Under the pieces are notes generated by a model. That model was not told where the DNA came from. It saw only the letters and a list, made by a program, of their open reading frames with translations, and did not search any database. Source: Nemertoderma westbladi (lineage: Eukaryota > Xenacoelomorpha > Nemertodermatida > Nemertodermatidae). From it: a DNA stretch of 64,000 nucleotides. Positions 1 through 11,668 of this stretch are shown piece after piece (the stretch's first letter is position 1; every line of letters starts with the position of its first letter). Both the position numbers and the translations under genes were made by a program. The DNA is taken from contig JAUCBJ010006567.1 of assembly GCA_032718475.1 (NCBI GenBank), forward strand, positions 1 through 64,000, in the 5' to 3' direction.

Positions 1-1429
1 TTGTCACTGTGACCATAGTAATCAAACGAGTTTTTATACTGTAATATAAGCCTACATTTACGAATTATTTGGTCAGTCAGAATTATTTATTTAGATTTTA
101 ACCCCCCAGAACTACGTTTAATACCCGTCTGTCTGGTCTGTCTGTGTCCGTCATAAGTCGGTCATTGGTCCATCGAAAATCCGTTGGTAGTCCGTCGGGT
201 CTATCCCTTGCCTTGCCTAGTGTCACCGTACCCCGAATCCTTTTCAGGCTCGTGATACACTGACCAGCTCCGCTCGCCTGTCCATTGGTGTCTGTCGGTC
301 TGCGAGAGAATGCAGCAGTGATGCTGCATATATATCACTCCGTCTAGTCGGTAAAGCTTCGACCCTTCAGCGTACCGCTCGCCCCTTGCCATCCCTTTTG
401 GTGTTGGTCCTAAGGCAACTCAAACGGCTTATCTCGGGGTCGGCAAGGACTATTGATTTATTTGTTATTAGCAATCTAAAATTTACGACGATGACAGACA
501 ACTCCTTAATGGTAGCCCTACTATATGCTAAGGCTTCGCACAATTCGTGGCTCGCCCCACAATACCAACACTATTTGGACGGAAAAGTGACGAACTGGAC
601 CAATCTTTACCGCGAAATGAAGAAAGATTATAAAAAATTATACAGTGAAATTTAAAATAAAAGTGACGATTTGAAAAGTGACGATTTTATTATCTTATAC
701 AACATGTAACCTACATGTACACACATGGTTAAGGTTAGAACTCAATAGAAGCACAAAAAAATTATTAATAATAATAATAATAATTAATAATAATAATTGT
801 GTAACAAAACATTTTATACTTGGGTTGCTTGGCGCGGCAGTACTGTGGTGTGGGTTGCCATATGTTCTAGAATAACGAAAAAAAATGAAGAGAGCTGCTG
901 AGCTGAAGGTTTAAGAAGACGGTTGAACCGAGCCCGAACATCACGTCAGGCAAACGAGACTTACCGCTGCGCCGGTACTTCACTTTCCGTTCACTAGTAC
1001 CCAAGGTATTGTCCGTGGTAATTTCCTGCACATTTAAGGCCCGGGTTCTTACCTTGAATCAATCCTCGCGCCCACGCGCTCAGGCCCTTCGCGATTTCAG
1101 GTACGGCCCGCCCCCCCTACTCCACTCTGCTCGCTTCCTCTCCAGTCCGATTTTCGCGTTTTTAGAATATTCGGTGACGGTTCTATTTAAACACTATTAT
1201 GTGAACACTGTAGATATTTCTCTATTACATTTTAATATTTTACATTTATTTATCAACTAAATTAAATTCACCTTGCTAAATTAAGTCGTAAACATAAAAT
1301 TGCTATTTTCACTTAATTAACAGCTTTAATTTCTTTGCATTTCAGTTATTATTTTTTGCAGATTATAATATGAGAAATGTCTGAAATGCAGGTTAAAGTA
1401 ACCAATAATAACTGACGACGTAGGCCTCA
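1..1429. other. Non-genic flank with dispersed repeat segments
   Basis: No convincing gene. A segment at about 466-656 recurs at about 2081-2272 and 3745-3935, with a shorter degenerate copy at about 7096-7190. Another segment at about 800-960 recurs at about 2683-2847. The first segment can be translated for about 60 residues in three copies with few replacements. That may simply reflect recent duplication, so I do not call it a gene. A TAA-rich microsatellite lies near 760-800. Confidence 0.6.
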
Positions 1430-1822
1430 TTGAGATATGACAACAATCTATCAATATCAATATATCTTATTCCAACCTCTGTGCTATCAGATGCAGAGAG
1501 ACAACAATTCATTGATTCTCTCCCACTGGACCCCACTGAAAACCAAAGAATTGAAGTATTAGAAAAACTGAAAAATATTTACAGCAAAGTATTTGATAGC
1601 AGGAAGGGGCTGAAACCTATGTCCGGTCCCATAATTGGTGAGCCAATGAAAATCGAGCTCATAGACGGTGCCGACCCATATGCCATTCATTGTGCACGGT
1701 CCATCCTATTTGCATTACGAGCCTCAGTGAAGGCTGAATTAGACAAATTTGTAGACAAAAAGGGGTTTTAGCCACAGTCAGTGACCGCCATACAGAATGG
1801 TGTCACCCATTAGTTGTAAAAT
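1430..1822 (+). pseudogene. Ty3/gypsy-type pol fragment (start of reverse transcriptase), frameshifted
   Basis: The translated stretch reads like the region just before and at the start of a Ty3/gypsy reverse transcriptase: a short linker, then MKIELIDGADPY, then FALRASVKAELDKFVDKKG. The reading frame breaks in the homopolymers near 1757-1770. In the next frame it continues as ATVSDRHTEWCHPLVV, the typical continuation of this RT N-terminus, and ends at a stop near 1822. No catalytic RT motif, protease, RNase H or integrase follows. This is a short dead fragment of a retrotransposon. Its second half is copied at 3274-3490. The family call rests on motif recognition, not a search. Confidence 0.72.
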
Positions 1823-4325
1823 AAGTAGTAGTAAAATAAATTATTAAGCATTCAGTGTTATGACTAAAAGTATATTTACATCGAATTGACCCATAATTAG
1901 GGACATCTGTATAAAATAATAGGCCCCTAAGTAAGTTTGAAACGGAGTTACAGTAGATAATATTTACTTCTACAGTACCGGTATGTTTGGTATGGGTGGG
2001 CCTAATAAAATTATTATTTTTATCTTCAAACTGAAAACTATCCGAATTGAATGGGATAATCTTTAAATCTTTTTGTTAAAATTAGCAATCTAAAATTTAA
2101 GACGATGACAGACAACTCCTTAATGGTAGCCCTACTATATGCTAAGGCTTCGCACAAATCGTGGCTCGCCCCACAATACCAACACTATTTGGACGGAAAA
2201 GTGATGGTCTGGACCAATCTTTACCGCGGAATGAAGAAAGATTATAAAAAATTATACAGTGAAATTTAAAATATTAAATTTGGTCAATATCTCGTACTCG
2301 TGATGTTTTTGATTAAGCTAAGAAACATATAAATTTCAGCTAAGATATGGCCTACAGGTACATTTAAGCTAAGATACAGATACATTTTAAGCTAAGATAG
2401 AGATATATTTATGCTAAGATAGAGATATATTTATGCTAAGATAGAGATACATTTTAAATTAATTAACTAACATTTTAGATGAAATAAAGAAACAACAATT
2501 TGAAAATTTTACCTGAGGGGGGGTATACCCCCCCCCCCCCCCTTAATAATATGTACTAATAATTCACCGGTAAATAATATATTTAATTATGGAAAACCAA
2601 ACAGGATGCTAATCGGTTTTTCTGCCAAAGGGCCCCATTACAATATAATTAATAATAATAATAATAATAATTTGCGCTCAGTAGTAACAAAACATTTTAT
2701 ACTCGGGTTGCTTGGCGCGGCAGTACTGTGGTGTGGGTTGCCATATGTTCTAGAATAACGAAAAAAAATGAAGAGAGCTGCTGAGCTGAAGGTTTAAGAA
2801 GACGGTTGAACCGAGCCCGAATATCACGTCAGGCAAACGAGACTTACTTAATATAGGATTATATACGGAGGTATAAGATTGATAAATATGGTAACCCCAA
2901 TAGTTATCTAGTAACCCCTTTACCATGGTGACTAGTGAATGAGTCACACCATTGATCTCCAGATAGGGGTCCCCTGTTCGATTCGGGGTCAGGTTAGTTA
3001 CAATTTCGTAACTACTGTAGAATCTCGAATCAGCGATAAGGAAACCTGGGATCCTTGGGAACTGAAGAATGGGGTTGGATGGTGAGAGTATTCAACATTG
3101 GGAGTGAATGTGGCGACCTATCTAACTGACAGGTATCTGCCAAGAGATAGAAGTCTCCAATCCTTTATTTTTACCTGAGGGGGGGTATACCCCCCCCCCC
3201 CCCCCCCTTAATAATATGTACTAATAATTCACCGGTAAATAATATATTTAATTATGGAAAACCAAACATGATGCTGAAACCTATGTCCGGTCCCATAATT
3301 GGTGAGCCAATGAAAATCGAGCTCATAGACGGTGCCGACCCATATGCCATTCATTGTGCACGGTCCATCCTATTTGCATTACGAGCCTCAGTGAAGGCTG
3401 AATTAGACAAATTTGTAGACAAAAAGGGGTTTTAGCCACAGTCAGTGACCGCCATACAGAATGGTGTCACCCATTAGTTGTAAAATAAGTAGTAGTAAAA
3501 TAAATTATTAAGCATTCAGTGTTATGACTAAAAGTATATTTACATCGAATTGACCCATAATTAGGGACATCTGTATAAAATAATAGGCCCCTAAGTAAGT
3601 TTGAAACGGAGTTACAGTAGATAATATTTACTTCTACAGTACCGGTATGTTTGGTATGGGTGGGCCTAATAAAATTATTATTTTTATCTTCAAACTGAAA
3701 ACTATCCGAATTGAATGGGATAATCTTTAAATCTTTTTGTTAAAATTAGCAATCTAAAATTTACGACGATGACAGACAACTCCTTAATGGTAGCCCTACT
3801 ATATGCTAAGGCTTCGCACAAATCGTGGCTCGCCCCACAATACCAACACTATTTGGACGGAAAAGTGATGGTCTGGACCAATCTTTACCGCGGAATGAAG
3901 AAAGATTATAAAAAATTATACAGTGAAATTTAAAATATTAAATTTGGTCAATATCTCGTACTCGTGATGTTTTTGATTAAGCTAAGAAACATATAAATTT
4001 CAGCTAAGATATGGCCTACAGGTACATTTAAGCTAAGATACAGATACATTTTAAGCTAAGATAGAGATATATTTATGCTAAGATAGAGATATATTTATGC
4101 TAAGATAGAGATACATTTTAAATTAATTAACTAACATTTTAGATGAAATAAAGAAACAACAATTTGAAAATTTTACCTGAGGGGGGGTATACCCCCCCCC
4201 CCCCCCCCTTAATAATATGTACTAATAATTCACCGGTAAATAATATATTTAATTATGGAAAACCAAACAGGATGCTAATCGGTTTTTCTGCCAAAGGGCC
4301 CCATTACAATATAATTAATAATAAT
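1608..4325. repeat. Tandem duplication of about 1.67 kb with gypsy remnant
   Basis: Bases from about 1608 to 2650 are repeated almost exactly from about 3274 to 4325. The offset is 1664-1666 bases. Each copy holds the RT fragment, the dispersed segment described for 1-1429, and a G-run/C-run hairpin (GGGGGGGTATACCCCCCC) near 2515 and 4181. A third copy of that hairpin lies at about 3178, just before the junction. At the junction (about 3268-3276) the sequence GCTGAAACC joins two parts of the unit through a short GCT microhomology. The copies differ at only a few bases, so the duplication is recent, or possibly an assembly artefact. Confidence 0.8.
2855..3060 (+). repeat. tRNA-like SINE/dispersed repeat, copy 1
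   Basis: The segment contains a T-arm-like hairpin: CCCTG, loop TTCGATT, CGGGG, which carries a B-box-like GTTCGATTC. About 38 bases upstream is a weak A-box-like TAGTGAATGAGT. A further hairpin (GTTAC-AATTTC-GTAAC) follows. The same roughly 200-base segment recurs at 4675-4880. There is no matching acceptor stem, so this is not a functional tRNA. A tRNA-derived SINE is the best reading, but it could also be part of a larger retroelement. Confidence 0.4.
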
Positions 4326-4424
4326 AATGAATACTCATCACTAGCCAACCTCTTTCTTTACTCCCCCCAGATTCCAGGTTCCCATATCGCTGTCCTGACG
4401 TACCAGTTACGAAATTTTAACTGA

Positions 4425-4500
4425 TTCAGCCCGGGTTCGAACTCGGGATCTCTGATGTAGAGGCGAATAGAGTAACTCCTCCTCAAGATAAACAGATTGC
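4425..4500 (-). repeat. tRNA-like SINE head, minus strand
   Basis: Read on the minus strand, the segment ends in a good T arm (CCGAG, TTCGAAC, CCGGG region) containing GAGTTCGAACCCGGG. This is preceded by CATCAGAGATC and a D-arm-like GAGGAGGAGTTACTC. The stretch ATCAGAGATC just before the T arm is shared with the 59-bp satellite at 35.1-40.1 kb, which suggests common ancestry. No acceptor stem is visible. Confidence 0.5.
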
Positions 4501-4674
4501 GGATGTAGAGTTAAATGGAGCGATAATGTTGTGTGTGTGTGATTATCTGGCGGCGATATGCTGCCTACGGCAAGTATTGAATGAATACATTACGGTTGGG
4601 GTTATTTAATACCTGGCGGCAACATACTCCACGGCAAGTCTAATTATTGTAACATTATATATAGAGTATGTAGT

Positions 4675-4880
4675 CGGGGTAATATAGGATTATATACGGA
4701 GGTATAAGATTGATAAATATGGTAATCCCAATATTTATCTAGTAACCCCTTTACCATGGTGACTAGTGAATGAGTCACACCATTGATCTCCAGCTAGGGG
4801 TCCCCTGTTCGATTCGGGGTCAGGTTAGTTACAATTTCGTAACTAGAATGTCGAATCAGCGATAAGGGAACCTGGGATCC
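4675..4880 (+). repeat. tRNA-like SINE/dispersed repeat, copy 2
   Basis: Nearly identical to 2855-3060, including the T-arm-like hairpin with GTTCGATTC and the following GTTAC/GTAAC hairpin. The two copies show it is a dispersed unit and not a unique gene. Confidence 0.45.
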
Positions 4881-5146
4881 TTGAGAACATTTTGTTTCAG
4901 AAGATAACCATGTAATAATGTAGAACACTATTTTCACGACATTATTATTATATTATTAGTCTTATTATTTATTATATTGTCATTATAACTTTAATTTAAA
5001 ATTGAACATGATCTTAACTCCTTCCGTAAAAAAGACGTTAAACAATCAAGAATCAACTCTATACATTATTTTCACTCCTTTTACATTATTTTAATTTTAA
5101 TATTATGTCATTTGTAATTACAATATTTAACTTAATAACTATTTAC

Positions 5147-5277
5147 ATACTTGTGTGTAAAGTAGCACTTTACAGTGTGATGATCCGAGTGGCTTTGTTA
5201 CACGAACGAACGTTAGTGAGTGAGTGAAAATAAAGCCACGAGGATCAGAACACTGTAAAGTACTTTGCAACAAGTAT
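5147..5277. repeat. Short foldback element (hairpin, about 130 bp)
   Basis: Imperfect inverted repeat. CATACTTG...AAGTAGCACTTTACAGTGT and GATCCGAGTGGCTTT on the left pair with AAAGCCACGAGGATC and ACACTGTAAAGTACTTT...CAAGTATG on the right. The centre is about 40 bases of GTGAGTGAGTG-type sequence. It has the form of a small MITE. Confidence 0.65.
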
Positions 5278-5287
5278 GTATGTAGTT

Positions 5288-5751
5288 TTATTCCAAAATT
5301 TTAACATTACGAAATGATTGTATATATAATTATAAGTGATAGAAACTGCACAAATTATATTAGTTGCTGTATAAATAAATGTAAAAATGACATAAATTAT
5401 GTTATAAATAAGTTAGCTTATATTTATGGTGGCGTTTGGAGCCATGTTATATTAATATAGCTAGGCCCTACTGGTTATTAATAGCTATACCCCGCCTACC
5501 GGTAGGTAATGCAGTAGGCCTATCTGGCTGTCAGGCAAATTTCCACCTATTGTTTACGTGGTATCCAATGACGGCGTTAAGTAATGTCCCCTTAGTGGAC
5601 CCTTTACTTGGGTTACCACTGATAACACCAATTACAATACTAAATGTACAGGCCAATACAATGCTGTAATGTCCTCTAAGGTTGTAAAGTGATAACTAAC
5701 AACTCGCTGTTAATACTAACGGCGTTGAGTAATGTTACAATTTTGGAATAA
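5288..5751. mobile_element. MITE-like element with 23-bp terminal inverted repeats
   Basis: The left end TTATTCCAAAATTTTAAC is inverted at the right end (GTTACAATTTTGGAATA). It is about 460 bp with no coding capacity; a 77-codon frame inside resembles nothing I know. I saw no clear target-site duplication. The superfamily is unknown. Confidence 0.5.
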
Positions 5752-7690
5752 CAAGTATTTAACTTTTATTTAACTTATACCAAGGCCATCCCAATATTAC
5801 GATGGGATACAATAATTATTTGTTCTAGAACCTAATTTTATAAAGACCTTATCATGTTTTGGAACATTTTTAAAATGAAATCTTAACAAATAGCTAGTTT
5901 TAAAAATAAGGAGTGTTGTGTAGCCAATGATTAGAGGAGACTAAGATTATATAGCTATTTTTTGCCGCAGCGCAAACTCGATAGGATTTAATTGAAGATA
6001 GCTTAAAGGAGGTCAGGCTTGTTTCAAGCTGGATTCGTGTCTTATATAACTGGTTATTAACCAATTAATCGGGTTTTTCCGATATTATTACTTATTAAAA
6101 ATAACTAGATTAACATTGAGTTCTATTGCTGAGATATTCTTTCCCGGGGAATAATAACTGCTGAGTAACCATTCTGTATCACTGTCAGATCAGTACATGC
6201 AGTAAGCTTACTAGCGGTACTAATTTGTTTAGTTTAATGATAGTAAAATAGACATTCTAGAATATATATTGTTACAATTGCAGTTAAGTATTTAAAAACG
6301 TAAATGATGCTAAAAAATATACCATCACCTGAATCTCCTTTGGAATATTATTTGTTTGGTTCCAGTAAATTTTGGGGCCCTTAAGTTCAGTAGTGCCGAT
6401 ATTTTTTATGTTAGCTAGTCGTTTTTTTTACTAGCTAGTACATCTTGAAAAAAAAAGAATATTGTTTTTTTAGTGTTTTTTAATATTGGTGAATGTTCTA
6501 GAACCTTAGCAGATATTTTCAATGGTAGCTAGTAGTTTACTAGCTAGTATTTTTTGAAAATAAAAAAATGTAACCTATTACAATAAATATCATTAATATT
6601 TTTGGTCATATCTTTTGGTCAGCACCAACTGTTTAAACCTGAAATACCAATGTTATCACATATTTTTTATAATTTAAAAATACTAGCTAGTAAAAAAACA
6701 TTACAGAGCTACAGTACCATAAAAAACATATATACTAATGTTTTAGAAACCAATAACAAAAAACAAAAAAAATACAGTATTTTTTAAAGTTCAAATATGG
6801 TCACACAGGCTATACAGTACTAGTGCCTACCGTAGATATAGTTTAACTTAGTTAAACTCTATAAAATATATATACTACAGTATATAATCTAAGTTGAACT
6901 TAAACTTTCGTGGGGTCTTCGCGCAGAACGACGTGAGCAAAGCCTTAGCATATAGGGGACCCAATAACGAGTTGTCTGTCGGTAATTTGCCTCGTTGCGT
7001 TCGTTCATTTTCTACCAAAATTCAGATTCTTTCTAAGCTTTTACCGGACTATATACGTACCAAGTTTCGTTTAATTTAATCAAGGAATGACCGAGTTATT
7101 AGCGATAAAAAATTTACGACGACGACAGGCAACTCGTTAATGACACCCATATGCTAAGGCTTCGCTCACTTCGTGGCTCGCCCTGCAAGCGAATTCTTTA
7201 TTAACAAGATGGTGGCGGTGGCGGGATGGACTGGGTGGGGGTGGATATGGTGGCGGGATGTATAGATGTATTAGAGATTCAATTGGATAGGGATCAGTTG
7301 ACACTGATGGATGAAGCTGATAATGAGATTCTACAAGTGATGCCTTAGATGTGGACGATTTTAAAATTTTAAAGGAGAAGGGGCTAATTCGATGTGTACA
7401 CCACTTATGTTATCAATACTCTTTATTGCTTATTATGCATAGTACTTTAGTTGTCGAACTGGACAGGAAAAGCGGGACATGAATGTCGGTGATATTCATC
7501 ACCAATTCAGTTATTTCTTCCCAGGGAATAATAACCGCCTTGAAATAAAATATAATACACATAAAGAATTACAAAAATGAAAATATATTATATTTGTACC
7601 CCCAAAATATCCAAGCCCCATTTTAATACTTCTGCCCCCAAACTAAAGCCCTTTTAGAAATGTGGGAAACCTGGTAAAATTGGTTAATAA
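5752..7690. other. AT-rich non-genic region with dispersed foldback debris
   Basis: No gene seen. About 6360-6790 is rich in TAGCTAGTA and GTTCTAGAAC palindromes, resembling the foldback elements at 29.4-30.2 kb and 62.6-62.9 kb. About 7096-7190 holds a decayed copy of the segment at 466-656. Confidence 0.5.
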
Positions 7691-7697
7691 CTCACTT

Positions 7698-7827
7698 ATT
7701 ACCAGGTTATTTAGTTATTTTCATCATTATTTACCCTCGGGCCAGTTATAGACCCTCGGCTTCGCCTCGGGTCTATAACATGTCCCTCGGGTAAATAACT
7801 CGTAAAATAACTAAATAACCTGGTAAT
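7698..7827. repeat. Near-perfect 130-bp hairpin
   Basis: ATTACCAGGTTATTTAGTT on the left is matched exactly in inverse on the right (AACTAAATAACCTGGTAAT). Inner arms of TTATTTACCCTCGGG and TTATAGACCC meet around a CTTCG centre. This is a foldback or MITE copy about 200 bp upstream of the decarboxylase gene. Confidence 0.75.
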
Positions 7828-8051
7828 AAATTATGTTATTACGCCTACTATTTGGCGGGAGTTTTAAATTAATATCTCGTGTTTTAAAATATAACTATTA
7901 TGATATTAATAAGTTTTGTAGTTATATTACATTGTTCGTAAACATCGAAAATAAATGTAGAAAAATAGGCTGAAACCAGAAAGGTCCTGCCATAACAAAT
8001 CATAACCAATGTTAATTATTATTTATAGTTAGTGCTTTAGATCGATGAAAG

Positions 8052-9341
8052 ATGAAGCGGGTTACGGTCCAAGCGCCGACGAATATCGCCGTAGTAAAAT
8101 ACTGGGGCAAACAGAACAAGGAGTTCATGCTGCCGCTCAACTCATCCTTGAGCGCCACTTTGAACCTCGACCATTTCAGCACTACGACGACAATCACGGC
8201 CGATCCGGGATTCCCCAAGGACGAGATCTATCTGAACGGAGTGAAGGAAGACATCGATAACCGGAGGGTGCAGCGAGTGCTGGCGGAGGTGAGAGCGTTG
8301 GCGGGCTATGTTGAGGATAAGCCAGACGCCATAGAAACCAAACAGGATATCGATGAGGAAGAAAATATCTATGAGCCGTTGGCTGCGCGAAAAATTGATG
8401 TATCAGAAGGAAGCGAACCGGAAGGCGGAACAGCTAAAACGAAAATAATATTCGAAGATTCGGAGGGTAAACTGGAGATACCGGCTCCTCCCCAATGGAG
8501 GGTGAAGATCGACACTTCCAATAACTTCCCGACCGCCGCCGGTCTGGCCAGCAGCGCTTCGGGGTTCGCGTGTCTCACCTACGGGTTGGCCACGTTGTTC
8601 GGGACGACGAGACACCCGGACCAGCTGTCCCGGATCGGTCGTCTGGGTTCGGGATCCGCCGTGCGCAGCTTCCACGGGGGCTGGGTCGCCTGGAGGACGG
8701 GGGACGCGGCCGGCTCCATCGGGCAGCAGATCGCACCGCGGGGACACTGGCCGGAGCTCCGCGTTCTCGTCTGCATCGTGAACCCCGGACCCAAAGGTAC
8801 CGCCAGCAGCGTGGCGATGGCTCGCTCAGCTAGGAGCTCCCAGTTGCTCACCTACAGAGTGGAACACTTAGTACCGAAGACTATGGCGAATATGGAAAAG
8901 GCGATACTCAACAAAGACTTTCAAGAGTTCGCAAAGCTGACGATGAGGGAGAGTAACCAATTGCACGCGATATGCTTGGATACGAATCCCCCTGTCTTCT
9001 ACCTAAACGATGACTCTAAGGCTATCATGCAGCTTGTACATTCCCTCAACGACTTTCACCAGAGGAATATAGCGGCATACACCTTCGACGCCGGTGCTAA
9101 TGCTGTTATATTTACCATGGAAACCAACGTGGATCTGGTAATAGCGGCAATAAAGTATTACTTCCGTAGCAAGGCGCCAACGGACAGGAACAAGGAATTC
9201 GTAATGTGCTTAAGTCACTATCACACTGAGCTGAGCGAAGAGTTTATTAAGTCGAGTAAGGTACAGGTTCGTCAAGGGGCAGTTCAATGTATCATTAATA
9301 CAACAATTGGTGGCGGTCCCCGGGTAACTCAATTGAAATAA
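8052..9341 (+). CDS. MVD: Diphosphomevalonate decarboxylase (mevalonate 5-diphosphate decarboxylase)
   Basis: The enzyme converts mevalonate 5-diphosphate to isopentenyl diphosphate using ATP, the last step of the cytosolic mevalonate pathway. The 429-residue frame is complete and intronless. It opens with MKRVTVQAPTNIAVVKYWGK, the family N-terminus. A GHMP-kinase ATP loop follows (NNFPTAAGLASSASGF, about 157-172), then GSGSAVRS (about 198-206, where the family usually has GSGSACRS). FDAGANAVIF near residue 346 carries the conserved catalytic Asp. The protein is about 30 residues longer than vertebrate forms because of an acidic insert at about 105-150. A different-frame ATG lies 7 bases upstream (8045) and opens a 71-codon overlapping frame. 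AATAAA overlaps the stop codon and another lies at about 9413. The many-exon structure usual in animals is absent, so this is either a retrocopy or an intron-loss gene. No disabling change is seen. Confidence 0.95.
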   Translation: MKRVTVQAPTNIAVVKYWGKQNKEFMLPLNSSLSATLNLDHFSTTTTITADPGFPKDEIYLNGVKEDIDNRRVQRVLAEVRALAGYVEDKPDAIETKQDIDEEENIYEPLAARKIDVSEGSEPEGGTAKTKIIFEDSEGKLEIPAPPQWRVKIDTSNNFPTAAGLASSASGFACLTYGLATLFGTTRHPDQLSRIGRLGSGSAVRSFHGGWVAWRTGDAAGSIGQQIAPRGHWPELRVLVCIVNPGPKGTASSVAMARSARSSQLLTYRVEHLVPKTMANMEKAILNKDFQEFAKLTMRESNQLHAICLDTNPPVFYLNDDSKAIMQLVHSLNDFHQRNIAAYTFDAGANAVIFTMETNVDLVIAAIKYYFRSKAPTDRNKEFVMCLSHYHTELSEEFIKSSKVQVRQGAVQCIINTTIGGGPRVTQLK

Positions 9342-11020
9342 ATTATAGTAAATGTCGATTTCGATTTTAAATCGTAGCATATTAGACTGATTGTATTTAT
9401 TTTGGTGATATTAATAAATCTTCGAACTCATATAGATTAATTATTTACCGCATTGCGTGAAATCTCACTCGATTGCGCCTAGTAGCACATAATTTTATGC
9501 TAAAATTGCAAAATATCATTTGCCGTTTGCAGGGCAAGGGCGACATGCTTTCTTCACCTGGTCACCTTCAATACCGAAACTCAATCCAGTAAAGTACCAA
9601 TAAGTAGTACTAGTAGCTTAACCGTGGTGACATAAATAATACCTCGGGAAAGAAAGTGGAAAAAATCTGTTTAATTATCAATATGGAAAGAGGATATTGT
9701 GATCAGCGCTTTAGAACAGATACTTTTGGGTAAAGCCCGTTACAAGTGGATGATTTATTAATGTTATTATTATAATTATATTTACTAGTGCCGTTTCCCA
9801 AGTCTGTGTGTACCACTACACTACAGTACACCTTTGTGTACAGACTACAGATGCGCTATAGGCTACCTGTAACGGTTGTATACATCTACTGGATTCTCAC
9901 TAAATGTAAAAAGAATTCTCACCCGCCGAATAAAGGACCCTCACCTGCCGTATAAAACATTCTCACCCGCCGTATAAAGCATTCTCACCAGCCGCATAAT
10001 ATTATACAGTAATACATCATATAGAAATAGAACCATGAATAATTTTATTAGGTATTATTTTTTAGAGTATATAAACTGTGTAATTAAGAACAGCACGATG
10101 CTGACAGAGCACCCCGTGATTAACAACCTCCTCTTGCGATTCGTATTACTTACGTAGAAACTCAGATACTAAAACTAACTTATGAAAGGGTTTACGTTTA
10201 CTCAATGGATGTTTTGTTTACCTTCGAAGTAAACCTGGCGGTACAAATATCACTGTATATATTAATAGATATATATTCGTGTTATATTTGATATAAATTA
10301 TACAGACAGAATATTAATTAGCTCGATAAACAGAATAACTTTATTTTATGTTCCTCTAGACATAATGCCATGAGCGTGGGGCTATATTTATTAACAATTT
10401 ACTCACGTTCTCATTATCCTCTACAAACCATATACTAAGCGGGCGGGGTAATACAAAATACCTACGTGTTATGCATACCGTGTCGGTATGCATAACACGA
10501 TCATGGGTCGATTTGTCCCCATTATAACTGGGGTCACAATTGGTCCCATTACTGCTGCCTTCTGTATTGTAAAGTCAATGTAACTAGTTGAGTAGAGAAT
10601 TCCTGATGTTTCTCACTGCTCTGTAAATTTTATGCCATGCAATTGTTGTAGAATTTCTTGACCTGTGTCATTCTTCAGTATCAGTTCATTTATTCACAAC
10701 GGCTACAGAATTTAGATTACGGCTACTCACTAGCGCTAAGCATGTGATGAAAGATTCAGTCCGGAATTTCAATACTTACACTTGTAATTATGTGAAAACT
10801 ACATGTTTTTTAGAATCTTCGAAACATAGAATGTAATTAATTGTGACAAAGAAACATATTATAATTAATGTGTCTCGAAACGATATTAAATTGTATATTT
10901 ATCACATAAGAAACATAAATTCATTAAGATACGTATCTGCGTATATACTGAATGGGGACTATACAAAGAACCTTACTGCGTAACGTAGGTGTTTTGGGTT
11001 GTATAGAGTTGGCTGCGTAA
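9342..11020. other. Intergenic region between MVD and RAN
   Basis: No gene seen. It holds the 3' UTR of MVD, a 22-bp tandem repeat (9891-9998) and a perfect hairpin (about 10465-10500: 16-base arms CGTGTTATGCATACCG around TGT). Two genes converge here, MVD on plus and RAN on minus, so the RAN 3' UTR must occupy the right part. Confidence 0.6.
9891..9998. repeat. 22-bp tandem repeat, about 5 copies
   Basis: The unit ATTCTCACCCGCCGTATAAA plus two bases is repeated about five times with substitutions (CCGAATAAA, CCTGCCGTATAAA, CCAGCCGCATAA). Confidence 0.7.
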
Positions 11021-11668
11021 CTAGAGTTCATCGTCGTCGTCTGGGAGGGCGGTCTGGGCTGCTTGCTGTAATTCTTTCTCGTATTTCGCCGCAAGTTCCT
11101 GGTCCATGTGAACCTCCGGGGGTTGTAAAGCCGGCATCTCGGTAAACTCGAGATTGGGATCGCCCACTAACTTCCTCGCCAACCAAAGGAACGGCTTCTC
11201 GAAGTTGTAGTTACTCTTGGCCGAGATATCGTAGTACTGGAGATTCTTCTTCCGATGGAAAGTGATGGTTTTCGCCTTGACTTTTCGATCCTTCACATCG
11301 ACTTTATTCCCGCACAGCACGATGGGGACGTTGTCGCAGACTCTCACGAGATCCCTATGCCAGTTGGGTACGTTCTTGTAGGTAATCCGTGACGTCACGT
11401 CGAACATAATTATGGCGCAGTCCCCCTGGATGTAGTAGCCGTCGCGTAGACCTCCGAACTTCTCCTGTCCCGCGGTGTCCCACACGTTGAACTGTAGGAG
11501 ACCCCGGTTCGTGTAGAACTTTAGCGGGTGGACCTCGACCCCCAGTGTGGCCACGTACTTCTTCTCGAACTCCCCGGTAAGATGTCGTTTTACGAAGGTC
11601 GTCTTACCGGTACCTCCGTCCCCGACTAGAACCAACTTAAATGTTGCTTGGGGTGTCGCTGCTGCCAT
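11021..11668 (-). CDS. RAN: GTP-binding nuclear protein Ran
   Basis: Ran is the small GTPase that gives direction to nuclear import and export and helps spindle and nuclear envelope assembly. The 215-residue frame is complete and intronless. It shows the P-loop GDGGTGKTT (17-25), effector YVATLGVE around Thr41, [10 protein letters not shown] (64-73) with the catalytic Gln68, NKVD (121-124), SAK (149-151), the basic HRKK patch, and an acidic C-terminus ending DDDDEL. The Ran-specific acidic tail separates it from Rab or Ras proteins. It closely resembles vertebrate Ran throughout. The ATG follows GCGAAAA; the stop TAG is at 11021. The gene is normally split by introns in animals, so a single exon is notable. 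It converges on MVD. Confidence 0.97.
   Translation of the reverse strand: MAAATPQATFKLVLVGDGGTGKTTFVKRHLTGEFEKKYVATLGVEVHPLKFYTNRGLLQFNVWDTAGQEKFGGLRDGYYIQGDCAIIMFDVTSRITYKNVPNWHRDLVRVCDNVPIVLCGNKVDVKDRKVKAKTITFHRKKNLQYYDISAKSNYNFEKPFLWLARKLVGDPNLEFTEMPALQPPEVHMDQELAAKYEKELQQAAQTALPDDDDEL

Noticed and set aside
386-655. 89-codon frame with sequence repeated at 2.1 and 3.8 kb
   Set aside because: The stretch is part of a dispersed repeat; its start is not ATG and no homology is recognised.
8403-8851. Antisense frames over MVD
   Set aside because: Shadows of a GC-richer coding sequence on the other strand.
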